Shown here: positions 1 through 8,467 of the stretch, in pieces
How the letters are laid out: each line of letters starts with the position of its first letter
Numbering within the stretch: the first letter of the stretch is position 1
Assembly: GCA_947475735.1 (NCBI GenBank)
Contig: CANJLQ010000012.1
Span: forward strand, 62,001 to 126,000
Reading direction: 5' to 3'
DNA from: Caulobacteraceae bacterium
GTDB taxonomy: Bacteria; Pseudomonadota; Alphaproteobacteria; Caulobacterales; Caulobacteraceae
Length of the DNA stretch: 64,000 nt
Program-made: the position numbers and the translations under genes
The notes under the pieces: model-generated
Told to the model about the DNA's origin: nothing
Databases searched by the model: none
Seen by the model: the letters and a program-made list of their open reading frames with translations, nothing else

Positions 1-1
1 C

Positions 2-130
2 CTGATCGCCTGCTGCGCGGGCGACGACCGGCCGGACTGTCCGATCCTGGCCGATCTGGAGGAGCCGGGCTCGCCCGCGCCGGCCGCCAGGGCGGCGGGC
101 GGCGTCGGCCATCTGAGATCGCGGGCCTGA
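2..130 (+). CDS. C-terminal end of a MerR-family metal-responsive regulator (partial)
   Basis: The open frame from the window edge encodes 42 residues and a TGA. It contains LIACCAGDDRPDCPILADLE, which resembles the C-terminal metal-binding loop of MerR-family heavy-metal regulators, where C-x-G-x-x-R-P-x-C-P-I-L is typical. The DNA-binding half lies outside the window. The metal cannot be named from this fragment. The downstream hppD gene is convergent. Confidence 0.7.
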   Translation: MIACCAGDDRPDCPILADLEEPGSPAPAARAAGGVGHLRSRA

Positions 131-172
131 GCCGACGAAGGCGGCGGGGCGCACCCCGCCGCCGCGATCCGA

Positions 173-1243
173 TCAGGCGTCGACCTTGATCACTCCGCGC
201 CGGATCTGATCCAGCTCGATGGATTCGAACAGGGCCTGGAAGTTGCCGTTGCCGAAGCCCTCGTTGCCCTTGCGCTGGATGATCTCGAAGAAGATCGGTC
301 CGAACAGGTTCTCGGTGAAGATTTGCAGCAGGATGCCTTCCTCGCCGACGTTTCCGTCGATCAGGATGCGGTTCTTCTTCAGCCGTTCCAGATCCTCGCC
401 ATGGCCGGGCACGCGCTTGTCGACCAGCTCGTAATAGGTCTCGATGGTGTCCTGCAGCTTGACGCCGCGCGCCCGCAACGCCTCGACGGTCTCGTAGATA
501 TTGTCCGTGGTCATGGCCAGGTGCTGGATGCCCTCGCCATTGTACTCCCGGATGAACTCCTCGATCTGGGACTGGTCGTCCTCGCTCTCGTTCAGCGGGA
601 TGCGTATCGCCTTGTCGGGAGCGATCATGGCCTGTGAGATCAGGCTGGTGGCCTGGCCCTTGATGTTGAAATACTTCTGCTCCTCGAAACCAAAGATCTG
701 GTTGTAGAAGCCGGACCAGGTCCGCATCTGGCCCCGGCGGACGTTGTGGGTCAGGTGATCCAGGATATCCAGGCCGACGCTGTTTTCGGCTTCGGCCTCG
801 CGCCAGCCCTCGATTTCGACCCAGTCGTCATAGAGCGATCCCGCCGCGCCGTGGCGGTCCACCAGATAGAGATAGGAGCCGCCGATCCCTTCCAGCACCT
901 TTGCGTCCGGGCCGAGAGCGCCGGCCGAAGCGTCCGCCGGACGTGCGCCGCGCGACAGGGCCAGGTCGTAGGCCTGGGCCGCATCCGCCACGCGGAACGC
1001 CATGCCGCTGGCCGAGGGGCCGTGCAGGGCTCTGAAATCGGCCGCCTGGCCGGTCGTTTCGCCGTTGACCAGCAGATTGGTGCGGCCCTGCTTGTATCGC
1101 ACCACCGCCTTGGTGGGATGGCGGTGGGTGGCGACGAAGCCCAGGCGCTCGATCAGGGCCTTCATGGCGGCGGGATCCGGGCTGGTGAATTCGACGAATT
1201 CGAATCCGTCCAGACCGATGGGATTGTCGGGAGTGAGGCTCAT
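173..1243 (-). CDS. hppD: 4-hydroxyphenylpyruvate dioxygenase
   Basis: This 356-residue protein converts 4-hydroxyphenylpyruvate to homogentisate in tyrosine catabolism, using non-haem Fe(II) in the cytoplasm. It has two vicinal-oxygen-chelate domains. The expected iron ligands are His163 (in ILDHLTHNV), His241 (in GEGIQHLAM) and Glu320 (in IFFEIIQR). The C-terminal GFGNGNFQALFESIE segment is a family hallmark. The longer open frame begins at 1363, but the ATG at 1243 gives the usual family length and starts directly before the N-terminal domain. The gene is divergent from the Lrp/AsnC regulator at 1433, which is a plausible regulator. No other homogentisate-pathway gene is in view. Confidence 0.97.
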   Translation of the reverse strand: MSLTPDNPIGLDGFEFVEFTSPDPAAMKALIERLGFVATHRHPTKAVVRYKQGRTNLLVNGETTGQAADFRALHGPSASGMAFRVADAAQAYDLALSRGARPADASAGALGPDAKVLEGIGGSYLYLVDRHGAAGSLYDDWVEIEGWREAEAENSVGLDILDHLTHNVRRGQMRTWSGFYNQIFGFEEQKYFNIKGQATSLISQAMIAPDKAIRIPLNESEDDQSQIEEFIREYNGEGIQHLAMTTDNIYETVEALRARGVKLQDTIETYYELVDKRVPGHGEDLERLKKNRILIDGNVGEEGILLQIFTENLFGPIFFEIIQRKGNEGFGNGNFQALFESIELDQIRRGVIKVDA

Positions 1244-1363
1244 GATGGGCTCCGGGGTCGGCAGACGCACGTCTCCGCGCGAAAGGGAGGATGCGGGTGA
1301 GAAAGCAACGGCGACCCGCGACGAGGAGTGAGGCCGCCAGCGATCAACATAGGCCGCGATCAC

Positions 1364-1419
1364 GCGTTTCGCCTTTCAAAACGCATCGGTTTATAGCAAA
1401 ATGTGAAATACCATTTCGC
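1364..1419. promoter_or_regulatory. Two inverted repeats in the hppD-asnC divergent promoter region
   Basis: The intergenic region is AT-rich compared with its surroundings and holds two dyads. The first has arms GCGTTT (1364-1369) and AAACGC (1379-1384), a perfect match. The second has arms GCAAAATG (1396-1403) and CATTTCGC (1412-1419), seven of eight matching. Lrp/AsnC proteins commonly bind such dyads between their own gene and a divergent target, so these are candidate operators. Binding is inferred. Confidence 0.5.
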
Positions 1420-1432
1420 AGTAGGCGCCTTT

Positions 1433-1900
1433 ATGAAAGATCGTGATCTTGACGACATTGACCGCCGCCTCCTGCGCGCCCTCCAGGCGGACGCGAGCCT
1501 GAGCCATGCCGCCCTGGCGGAGGCGGCGGGGTCCTCGCCGGCGTCCTGCTGGCGGCGTGTCCGGGCGCTTGAGGAGACCGGCGTTCTCAAGGGTCCGGTG
1601 CGGCTGGTGGACGCCGAAAAGGTCGGTCGCGGGGTCAATGTGATGTGTCAGGTGCGGATGCGCTCCCACGCACCGGACGACCGCAACGCCTTCGAGGCCT
1701 ATCTGACCACCCGCCCCGACGTCATGGAGGCCCACTCCATGTCGGGCGAATGGGATTATCTGCTGCGGGTCGTGGCCGCCGACGTCGCCGGCTACGAACG
1801 CTTCCTGATGCGCGACCTGCTCAACCACCCCAATGTGGCGACGGCGGCGTCCCATTTCGCGCTCAGCCAGGTCAAATACACCACCGCCCTGCCGCTCTGA
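1433..1900 (+). CDS. Lrp/AsnC-family transcriptional regulator
   Basis: The 155-residue protein has an N-terminal winged helix-turn-helix (LDDIDRRLLRALQADASLS, then SSPASCWRRVRALEETGVL). The C-terminal RAM ligand-binding domain includes the typical AHSMSGEWDYLLRVVAADV segment. A GTG at 1403 extends the frame by ten residues, but the ATG at 1433 fits the family better because LDDIDRRLL normally lies close to the N-terminus. It is transcribed divergently from hppD. Regulation of tyrosine catabolism is therefore likely, possibly with an aromatic amino acid or keto-acid as effector. The effector is inferred. Confidence 0.93.
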   Translation: MKDRDLDDIDRRLLRALQADASLSHAALAEAAGSSPASCWRRVRALEETGVLKGPVRLVDAEKVGRGVNVMCQVRMRSHAPDDRNAFEAYLTTRPDVMEAHSMSGEWDYLLRVVAADVAGYERFLMRDLLNHPNVATAASHFALSQVKYTTALPL

Positions 1901-1908
1901 GGTGAAGC

Positions 1909-2355
1909 TCAGGCCGGCGGGTGCTCCCGCACTTCGCACAGGTCGTGATCGGACAGCACCTCGATCACCCGGCAGGACCCGACTTCCCCGCCCTCGCAGG
2001 CCCGGCTCATTCGCGCCAGCTCCTTTTCCAGCGCCTTCAGGCTGCGGAGACGCGCGCGGACCTCCGCCAGCCGCGCCAGGGCGATGGCGTTGGCGTCCGC
2101 GCAGGGCCGGTCGGGGTCCGTGGAGATGTCCAGCAGGGAACGTATGGCGGGCAGGTCGAAGCCGAGCTGGCGGGCGTGCCGGATGAAGGCCAGTCGCCGC
2201 ACGGCCGCCGGATCATAGAGCCTGCGCCCGCCGTCGGTGCGCGGCGGGGCCGCCATCAGGCCGATCTGCTCGTAGAAGCGGATGGTCGGGACCTTCACGC
2301 CCGTGGCGGCGGACAGTTTTCCGATCGGCAGGTCGGCGGCGCGCGTCGAGGACAT
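1909..2355 (-). CDS. MerR-family transcriptional regulator
   Basis: The 148-residue protein carries the MerR N-terminal HTH (LPIGKLSAATGVKVPTIRFY, then EQIGL and GGRRLY), followed by a dimerisation helix. A C-terminal segment with cysteines (CEGG..GSC and DLC) suggests thiol-based metal or redox sensing. Length and layout match the metal-responsive subgroup, but the ligand cannot be assigned. It is divergent from the porin gene at 2496. The intergenic region contains a TTGACC element typical of MerR-controlled promoters, so it probably controls the porin and hydrolase-OsmC genes as well as itself. Confidence 0.93.
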   Translation of the reverse strand: MSSTRAADLPIGKLSAATGVKVPTIRFYEQIGLMAAPPRTDGGRRLYDPAAVRRLAFIRHARQLGFDLPAIRSLLDISTDPDRPCADANAIALARLAEVRARLRSLKALEKELARMSRACEGGEVGSCRVIEVLSDHDLCEVREHPPA

Positions 2356-2373
2356 GCCACGTCATTTAGGCCC

Positions 2374-2404
2374 TTGACCTTCCAACGACCAGAACCTGTA
2401 GGCC
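2374..2404 (+). promoter_or_regulatory. Candidate MerR-type promoter
   Basis: TTGACC at 2374-2379 is followed by TTCCAACGACCAGAACC and a weak -10-like stretch near 2397-2404. A -35 element beginning CTTGACCTTCC is common in MerR-controlled promoters, where the regulator bridges an overlong spacer. The dyad here is imperfect. The -10 element is poor, so this is only suggestive. Confidence 0.35.
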
Positions 2405-2495
2405 GGCCCCGCGTCAGGACGAGCGGAAGACGTCGTTCGCCCTGACACGAGAACCCATTCCCCGGTCATCCGGGCGTTCACGGTCGGAGATCATC

Positions 2496-3905
2496 ATGGC
2501 GCTTCTTCCCGCGGCGACGGCGGCCCTGCTGCTCAACACCGTCGCCGGCGCGGCCGAGACACCGGCCGACGCCCCCGCACCGAACAGGCCGGCCGCCTGT
2601 TCTCCAGCCTTCAAGCCGGTCAACCACGACGAGGATTGGACGGCCCTGCGCGACCCCCGATGTCGAACGTCGCCCTGGGCGCGCCTCAAGGCGGTCCCCG
2701 CGGGCGAGGGCTGGCTCAGCCTGGGCGGAGAGGCGCGGTGGCGCGCCGAGTATCGCGGTCATGAACGGTTCGGGCGCGGCCCTCAGGACGATGACGGCGA
2801 CCTGCAGCAGAGGCTGAGGGTGTGGGCCGATTACCGACCGACGCCGGGCCTGCGCCTGTTCGTCGATCTTCAGGACGCTCGCTCGGTCGGCCTCGACAGC
2901 AGCCGGTCCGTGACCGAGGAGAGCCATGTCGATTTCCACCAGGCCTTTGTCGAGGCCCGGACGGATCTGGGCGAAGGGACGCTCGTCACACGCCTGGGCC
3001 GCCAGGAGTTCGCGCTCGGCGCCTCGCGCCTTTTCGAGCCCCGCGAGGGCGCCAATGCGCGCACGGCCTTCGACATGGTGCTCCTGACCTACGCACGCCC
3101 GACGGGATGGTCCGGCGGACTGTTCGCGGGTTATGGCCTGCGCGAGGCGCGAGGCGCGTTCGACGACGCCTCGGACCGCGACTATCGCCTGTTCGGCGCC
3201 ACGGCGTCGCGACGGCTGGGCGCCGGCCCGGAGGCGCCCCGGCTGGAGCTGCTCTATGTCAACACAGACCGCACCGGCGCAGTCTTCGACACGGGGATTG
3301 CAGGGCGGGACGACCGCCACACCGGATCCGCACGCCTGGACGGCCGGGCCGGAGCTTTGGACTACGATGCCGAAGCGGTCATCCAGCGTGGCGACTTCCG
3401 CGGCCTCGACATCCGCGCCTGGTATGTGTCGGCCGCCGTCGGGCACACTTTCGAACACGCCTGGTCGCCGCGGCTCAGCCTGCGGCTGGACGCGGCCTCA
3501 GGCGACAAGGACCGCGCCGACAACCAGATCAACACCTACAATCTGCTGCATGCGCCGCCGATCTCGATGCGAACGGAGCTGGGCGTGACCAATCTCGTCT
3601 CCGTCCAGCCCCAGGTCACGATCAAGCCCGACTCCAGAACGACCGTCGGTCTGCTGACTGCCGGCCTCTGGCGCCAGAGCCGCGAGGACGGCGTCTATCT
3701 GCTCAGCGGCCTGCCCGTTCGCTCGGGGATCGAAGGCCGATCGCGCTACGTCGGCTGGCGCTACGCCGCCTTCGCCACCTACGCCCTGACCCCCTTCGTC
3801 ACCCTGACGGCGATCGGAAACCACACCGTCGCGGGGGATTTTCTCGAAGAGAGCGGGGCGCGCGACCAGACCTATGTCGGGCTGGGCGCGACCTTGAGAT
3901 ATTGA
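2496..3905 (+). CDS. Alginate-export-family outer-membrane porin
   Basis: The 469-residue protein begins with a signal peptide (MALLPAATAALLLNTVAGAA). The rest is built of alternating amphipathic strands with many aromatic residues (for example WLSLGGEARWRAEYRGHERFG, given here in part, and LRLFVDLQDARSVG). It ends in an aromatic-rich strand (TYVGLGATLRY), as expected for an outer-membrane beta-barrel. The pattern matches the alginate_exp (AlgE-like) family. In non-alginate producers such porins may import small organic solutes. It lies divergent from the MerR regulator and 46 bases before the hydrolase-OsmC gene, so co-transcription is likely. The substrate is unknown. Confidence 0.82.
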   Translation: MALLPAATAALLLNTVAGAAETPADAPAPNRPAACSPAFKPVNHDEDWTALRDPRCRTSPWARLKAVPAGEGWLSLGGEARWRAEYRGHERFGRGPQDDDGDLQQRLRVWADYRPTPGLRLFVDLQDARSVGLDSSRSVTEESHVDFHQAFVEARTDLGEGTLVTRLGRQEFALGASRLFEPREGANARTAFDMVLLTYARPTGWSGGLFAGYGLREARGAFDDASDRDYRLFGATASRRLGAGPEAPRLELLYVNTDRTGAVFDTGIAGRDDRHTGSARLDGRAGALDYDAEAVIQRGDFRGLDIRAWYVSAAVGHTFEHAWSPRLSLRLDAASGDKDRADNQINTYNLLHAPPISMRTELGVTNLVSVQPQVTIKPDSRTTVGLLTAGLWRQSREDGVYLLSGLPVRSGIEGRSRYVGWRYAAFATYALTPFVTLTAIGNHTVAGDFLEESGARDQTYVGLGATLRY

Positions 3906-3951
3906 GCGGACACACGCCCACGAACACGGGAAGCCGGCGAGGAGACGATCA

Positions 3952-5157
3952 ATGAAGAGACAAGGCGATTTCGAGTTCACCCTGGAGGACGGGCGGACGG
4001 TTTCAGGCCTCATCGAACAGCCCCAGGCGACGCCCCGGGGCTGGGCCCTGGTGGCCCACTGCTTCACCTGCGGACAGGACGGGCTGGCGGCCGCGCGCCT
4101 GTCGCGGGCCCTGGCGCGCAGCGGCGTCGGCGTTCTGCGCTTCGATTTCGCCGGGGCGGGCGACCGCGCTGACGAGGCGGGCGCGGCGAGCTTCGCCGCC
4201 GACGTCCAGGACCTGATCGCCGCCTCGGCCGCCATGGAGGCTGCGGGCATGACGCCCAATCTGCTGGTCGGCCACAGCCTGGGCGGACTTGCGGTGCTGG
4301 CGGCCGCCGAACAGCTGCCGCAGGTGCGCGCCATCGCCACCGTCGGCGCGCCGGCCGACGCGGCGCATGTGCTGACCCACCTGGCGCGGGACGACCTGGA
4401 GCGCATCGAGGCCGAGGGCGAGACCGTGGCGGACCTCGGCGGCAGGCCCTATCGGATCACCAGGGCGTTCGTGGAAGATGTCCGCACCCAGTCCACTAGA
4501 GACGCCATCGCGCGCCTGCGTCGCCCCCTGCTGGTCATGCACGCCCCCCGGGACGAGGTCGTCAGCATCGACAACGCCTCCGCCATCTTCGTGGCCGCCA
4601 AACATCCCAAGAGCTTCGTCTCCCTGGACGACGCCGATCACCTGCTCAGCCGCCAGGCGGACGCCGATTACGCCGCCGGGGTGATCGCCTGCTGGGCCTC
4701 GCGCTATCTCCCGGCGCTGGAGCCCGACCTGACGGGCGACGAGGGCCACGCGGACGGCGTCCTGGTCGAGGAGACCGGGGGCGGGGCCTATCAGGCGCGC
4801 GTGCGCATCGGGCCGCACGTCTTCCTGGCGGATGAGCCGGAGAGCCTGGGCGGACTGGGCAGCGGCCCCTCGCCCTTCGAGCTGGTTTCGGCTGGCCTGG
4901 GCGCCTGCAGCGTCATGACCATGCGCATGTACGCCGCCCGCAAGGGCTGGCCGCTTGAGCGGGCCGCCGTCCGCGTCGTCCATTCGAAGCGAAAGGATCA
5001 GACGCCCGCCGATGTGTTCCGGCGCGTCATCTCGATCAAGGGACCGCTGGACGAAACCCAGCGCACCCGCCTGCTGGAGATGGCGGATCGTTGCCCGGTG
5101 GACCTCACCCTGGTCCGCGGCTCCGAGGTCGAGACCGAACTCCTGCCGCCGGACTGA
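3952..5157 (+). CDS. Bifunctional alpha/beta hydrolase and OsmC-like protein
   Basis: Of 401 residues, about the first 250 form an alpha/beta-hydrolase with the nucleophile elbow GHSLGG (Ser109). About residues 265-400 are an OsmC/Ohr-type domain (LVSAGLGACSVMTMRMYA, then MADRCPVDLTL). OsmC proteins reduce organic hydroperoxides with paired cysteines; Cys in LGACS and Cys in DRCPV fit this. This fusion is a known architecture. Downstream of the MerR regulator and porin it suggests a small stress- or electrophile-response operon, which is an inference. The substrate of the hydrolase half is unknown. Confidence 0.92.
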   Translation: MKRQGDFEFTLEDGRTVSGLIEQPQATPRGWALVAHCFTCGQDGLAAARLSRALARSGVGVLRFDFAGAGDRADEAGAASFAADVQDLIAASAAMEAAGMTPNLLVGHSLGGLAVLAAAEQLPQVRAIATVGAPADAAHVLTHLARDDLERIEAEGETVADLGGRPYRITRAFVEDVRTQSTRDAIARLRRPLLVMHAPRDEVVSIDNASAIFVAAKHPKSFVSLDDADHLLSRQADADYAAGVIACWASRYLPALEPDLTGDEGHADGVLVEETGGGAYQARVRIGPHVFLADEPESLGGLGSGPSPFELVSAGLGACSVMTMRMYAARKGWPLERAAVRVVHSKRKDQTPADVFRRVISIKGPLDETQRTRLLEMADRCPVDLTLVRGSEVETELLPPD

Positions 5158-5172
5158 GGCGCGAGCGTCCTT

Positions 5173-5643
5173 TCAGGCGCCGTTGTGGCGTCCGAACACT
5201 CGGGTCGCGCCGTTGGCCAGCACCAGCATCGACACATAGGACTCGGGCCGCGGGCTCTCCATGCCGGGCGATCCGGCCGGCATGCCCGGCACGACCAGAG
5301 CGCGCGCCGCAGGCGCTTCGCGGACCAGGCGATCGATGTCCGACGCCGGAACATGCCCCTCGACGGCGTAGCGGCCGACCACGCCCGTGTGGCACGACGC
5401 CAGGCGTTCCGGCACGCCGTGGCGAGCCCGTATCGGCGCGAGATCCTCGACCTCGACCACGCGCGCGGTCCATCCGGCTTGACGCAGATGATCGACCCAC
5501 AGGCCGCAGCAACCGCACCAGGGGGTTTTGTAAACGGTGATCCGGCGCGCAGCCTGCGCCAGCGTGGATCCTCCACCCGCCGTCAGGACAAGGCCAGCGC
5601 CGCCTGCGAGCATGGCTCGGCGGCCGATCTGATTTGAGGGCAT
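5173..5643 (-). CDS. DUF411 periplasmic metal-binding protein
   Basis: The 156-residue product starts with a twin-arginine-like or Sec leader (IGRRAMLAGGAGLVLTAGGG). The mature part carries KTPWCGCCGLWVDHL, the C-x-C-C cluster of DUF411 proteins, and the conserved CHTGVVGRYAVEGHVPASDI block. DUF411 genes often sit in copper or other metal resistance loci. The open frame extends up to 5712, but the ATG at 5643 sits directly before the signal sequence. It is convergent with the hydrolase-OsmC gene and in the same direction as the ACR3-like gene behind it. A metal-handling role is inferred from the cysteines and context. Confidence 0.88.
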   Translation of the reverse strand: MPSNQIGRRAMLAGGAGLVLTAGGGSTLAQAARRITVYKTPWCGCCGLWVDHLRQAGWTARVVEVEDLAPIRARHGVPERLASCHTGVVGRYAVEGHVPASDIDRLVREAPAARALVVPGMPAGSPGMESPRPESYVSMLVLANGATRVFGRHNGA

Positions 5644-5783
5644 GCGGTTTCCAGACTGTTTGGCGGGAGAGAAGACCCTATGGAGGCAAGACATCCTACA
5701 TGGCGCCCCCATGGGCGAAGCGGCCCTTCTCCACGCGAGGCGTTATCGATGACCTTGCCGCGCTGCGAAAAAGATCCGAGCAA

Positions 5784-6764
5784 CTACGCGGACGGGCTCG
5801 ACTTCCGGGCTCCGAACGCTGGTATGATCCGGATGTAGACCAACTTGCTCAAGAGTTCGATCAGAGTCTGAGTGACAATGATTGCAGGAACCAAGGGAAT
5901 GGCTCCCGGCACCACCAGGGCCAGCGGCAGGACCACAAGCGAATTACGGGTTCCCGCGCTAAAGGCGATGGCGCGCCCGGCCTCGGGCGTCAATTGCATC
6001 AAGCGTGACGTGGCCCACCCCAATATCGGCGCCAACACCGCGAACGCCAAGTAGATCGGCACGACACCGAGGGCCCGGTGCAGTGTCTGTCCCAGTTGCG
6101 GCACGACGGCGGCGACGACAATAAACAGCACCAGGGCCGTAGCGGGTACAGGCGCCAGGCCGAGCCACGACGAGACTCGGTCGCCCAGTGCTCGCCGCGC
6201 CGCCCAGGCCTGCACCAAAGCCGCCAGCGCGAAGGGTACAATGATCAACCAAACGAAGGCATGGATGAAGGGTCCAGGCTGCACATAGGCCGCCGCCTCC
6301 CCGCCAAGGAACAGGCGCAGATAGATTGGCAGCAGGGCCATCTGCACGATCAGCAACACCGGCGTCGCTGCCAACAGGAGCCGCGCATCGGCCCGACCCA
6401 AGTGAGCGAACGTCACGACGTAGTCGATGCAGGGGCACAGAAGCACCATCAGCACGCCCAGACGGATCAGAGGGTCTGGTGGAAGAAACTGGACCAAGCC
6501 AAGGACCAAGAGGGGTATGGCGACGAAGTTGACCGCCACAAGCGCGCCCAGGAAACGCAGTTCGCGAAGCGCCTGACAAAGGGCGGCGACCGGCACCTGA
6601 AGGAAGGTGACGAACAGCATCAGCGCCAATGCCGGATTGATAGAACCTTCTAGAACTTCAGCGCCGGGGATCTGGACGCCGACAATCGCCGCAGCGAGCA
6701 CGGCGGCGAAATAGATCCAGACCTGCCGGGCCTCTAGCGCGTCTCGTAGAGCGGAGGGGCTCAC
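5784..6764 (-). CDS. ACR3-like arsenic resistance / BASS-family membrane transporter
   Basis: The protein has about ten hydrophobic segments with short loops, as in the bile acid:sodium symporter superfamily, which includes the ACR3 arsenite exporters. The segment VLLCPCIDYVVTFAHLGRAD corresponds to the conserved Cys/Asp-containing helix region of the ACR3-type group. SAGTRNSLVVLPLALVVPG matches a conserved late helix. The frame opens with a TTG at 6809; I prefer the GTG at 6764 (VSPSALRDALEARQVW), giving 326 residues. No arsC or arsR is adjacent, so arsenite as substrate is a family-based guess. Confidence 0.8.
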   Translation of the reverse strand: MSPSALRDALEARQVWIYFAAVLAAAIVGVQIPGAEVLEGSINPALALMLFVTFLQVPVAALCQALRELRFLGALVAVNFVAIPLLVLGLVQFLPPDPLIRLGVLMVLLCPCIDYVVTFAHLGRADARLLLAATPVLLIVQMALLPIYLRLFLGGEAAAYVQPGPFIHAFVWLIIVPFALAALVQAWAARRALGDRVSSWLGLAPVPATALVLFIVVAAVVPQLGQTLHRALGVVPIYLAFAVLAPILGWATSRLMQLTPEAGRAIAFSAGTRNSLVVLPLALVVPGAIPLVPAIIVTQTLIELLSKLVYIRIIPAFGARKSSPSA

Positions 6765-6809
6765 GCGATCACATCCTATCCTTCGGGCGAATCGCGAAGA
6801 AGCCGACAA

Positions 6810-7243
6810 ACATGGCGGTCAGGCTTTTCCTTACAGCCGCAAGAGCCGTCAACGCTGCGTCCCTTAAAGTCACTTCCAGCGAGTAGCCTTTGGCAAGCGA
6901 GCTTCGCGGGTTGAGGTTCGCGGGATTTCTAACGGACTTCATCGCCTTCTCAACCGCCGCGCGCCGGTCGATAGCGCTTGATGGTCACTCAACCTTTAGG
7001 ATCACGATCGCCCATGCTCGGGCCGCGCGCGAAATCCACTAAAAGTCTTCATAAAGGCCGCCGATCTCGATCTGGCTCGACAGGCGCAAACTGGGTGGCC
7101 AAGATGTCGTCGGCGGGTTCCGGTACGGATAGGCGCTGGTCTTGAGCTGGGGGACGCGGTGCGTCGGCGGCGATCAGGGCTGAAACTCCCGGCTTCCACA
7201 CAGAAGTTCCAGGCCCGCCCCCTCACCTTACTCACTGAGGCCT
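6810..7243. other. Intergenic stretch without a convincing gene
   Basis: I see no gene with clear homology here. A minus-strand frame at about 7002-7235 is arginine/serine-rich in the manner of an out-of-frame reading. Another minus frame ending near 7062 could be a decayed C-terminus (VPEPADDILATQFAPVEPD), but it has no recognisable domain. Confidence 0.4.
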
Positions 7244-7486
7244 TCAGTCGAAGCCGGGGTCAATGATTCCGGCGCGAACAGCGATCGCTACGGCTTCGAT
7301 TCGCGTCCGAACGCCCAATTTCGCGCAGGCCTTCTCGATGTAACTATCGACTGTCCGAGGCGACAACCCGGCGATCCGTCCGATATCATACGAGCTTTTT
7401 CCGCGGCTGACCCAGCCCAGACACTCTTCCTCGCGTTCACTCAGCCGCTTCTGGAGAGGGGGCTGAATCTGAGGGATGTCATCCAT
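7244..7486 (-). CDS. Stand-alone LuxR-type HTH regulator
   Basis: The 80-residue protein consists almost only of a GerE/LuxR helix-turn-helix (LSEREEECLGWVSRGKSSYD, then IGRIAGLSPRTVDSYIEKAC). It has no receiver or ligand domain. A GTG at 7516 extends the frame, but AAGGAG lies six bases before the ATG at 7486, which decides the start. It resembles the 88-residue protein at 19073-19339 (shared GLSPRTVD..., LGVRTR motifs). The two flank the lasso-peptide locus. A perfect dyad lies just upstream (7502-7516). Confidence 0.88.
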   Translation of the reverse strand: MDDIPQIQPPLQKRLSEREEECLGWVSRGKSSYDIGRIAGLSPRTVDSYIEKACAKLGVRTRIEAVAIAVRAGIIDPGFD

Positions 7487-7501
7487 CTCGCGCTCCTTCC
7501 A

Positions 7502-7516
7502 GTGAACGCGGTTCAC
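7502..7516. promoter_or_regulatory. Perfect inverted repeat GTGAAC-GCG-GTTCAC
   Basis: The arms GTGAAC (7502-7507) and GTTCAC (7511-7516) are perfect complements around GCG. The dyad sits 16 bases upstream of the LuxR-type gene's ATG, over its leader. It is a good candidate for an autoregulatory operator of that small HTH protein. Confidence 0.5.
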
Positions 7517-7970
7517 GCTGAGCGGGAATCAGTCGTGGAGCAACGACAGAATTTTGCGGGTCGCCCGCCGCTTATTTGCGGGTCCGAGCCGCCCGTCTCT
7601 TGGTTGTCGTGGCGCGGTCTGGGGCCTACACACCCAGCGTCGGGCGCCGTGAGATAGGCGTGCAGCCAGAGCCAGGGACCGCCATGGCGGAGGCAGCGCT
7701 GCGCGCTGAAGTAGCGGGCCTCGCATCGCTGAGGATTCCAACGCCCGACCCCTCCGCCTTGCGCCCGGATTCCGTTTGATTCATGCTGACCTCGCCGATG
7801 CTTGCGTCGGTGGGGCCTGGAATCCCCTGTGCGATATCAAATCATCGACGACGTGCGGCCACCCGCACTTCGGCATCCGCTCCGTCGTGGCCTGCGCGTG
7901 CGCGTGGGTCCGGGGCTGCGCGACCACGCCGGGATTCCTGTGCCTCTCGTCGAGAGACCGGAGATCCGTG
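7517..7970. other. Leader region of the sigma-fecR-receptor operon; no gene seen
   Basis: No convincing gene is visible. Two direct copies of TTTGCGGGTC lie at 7553-7562 and 7575-7584, 22 bases apart (about two helical turns), a possible tandem binding site. The sigma gene's frame is open through 7776-7970, but this part reads as low-complexity, cysteine-rich sequence with no sigma-factor features. Confidence 0.4.
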
Positions 7971-8459
7971 GTGACCGATACGAAGTCGATGGAGGAGGAG
8001 GCGCAGGACGGCATCAACCGACTCTACCGCCGCTATTCCGCCTGGCTTGATCGTCGTCTCCGCGTTCATGTAGGCCCTGATGACGCTGCTGACGTGGTTC
8101 AGGAGACCTACATACGCGCCGCACCGTACGCCGCAGCGGACATACGCCATCCAAAGGCTTTCCTCCTCCGCATCGCGCTCAATCTGGTGCGTGACGACAG
8201 CCGGCGAAGCGCGCGTCGTCGTCGAAATCAGGATCAGCATCAGCCGTCGGAAGCGGAAGCCGCGCCACAGTTCGATCAGGTACTTCTGACCCAGATCGTG
8301 CGGTCCATGCCGCCGCTTTATCGCGACGTCTTCGTCTTGAGCCGCTTTAGCGGTATGACTTATCCCGAAATCGCCCAGTCGCTCGGCGTCAGCGTGAAGA
8401 CGGTGGAGTGGCGCATGTCCAGGGCGCTCGAATACTGCGCGTCTCGACTGGATCTGTAG
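7971..8459 (+). CDS. ECF (FecI-like) RNA polymerase sigma factor
   Basis: Region 2 is visible as INRLYRRYSAWLDRRLRVHV, then DAADVVQETYIRA and HPKAFLLRIALNLVRDDSRR. Region 4 is MPPLYRDVFVLSRFSGMTYP followed by EIAQSLGVSVKTVEWRMSRA. The frame is open from 7776; I chose the GTG at 7971, which has GGAG about seven bases upstream, and the ATG at 7989 is an alternative. Directly followed by fecR (8 bases) and a TonB receptor with an STN domain, it forms a cell-surface signalling unit that should switch on the receptor genes when a ligand binds. Confidence 0.93.
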   Translation: MTDTKSMEEEAQDGINRLYRRYSAWLDRRLRVHVGPDDAADVVQETYIRAAPYAAADIRHPKAFLLRIALNLVRDDSRRSARRRRNQDQHQPSEAEAAPQFDQVLLTQIVRSMPPLYRDVFVLSRFSGMTYPEIAQSLGVSVKTVEWRMSRALEYCASRLDL

Positions 8460-8467
8460 GCGACCGG

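Noticed and set aside
7002..7235. Minus-strand 77-residue frame
   Set aside because: Arg/Ser/Pro-rich composition of an out-of-frame reading, no ribosome site and no domain.
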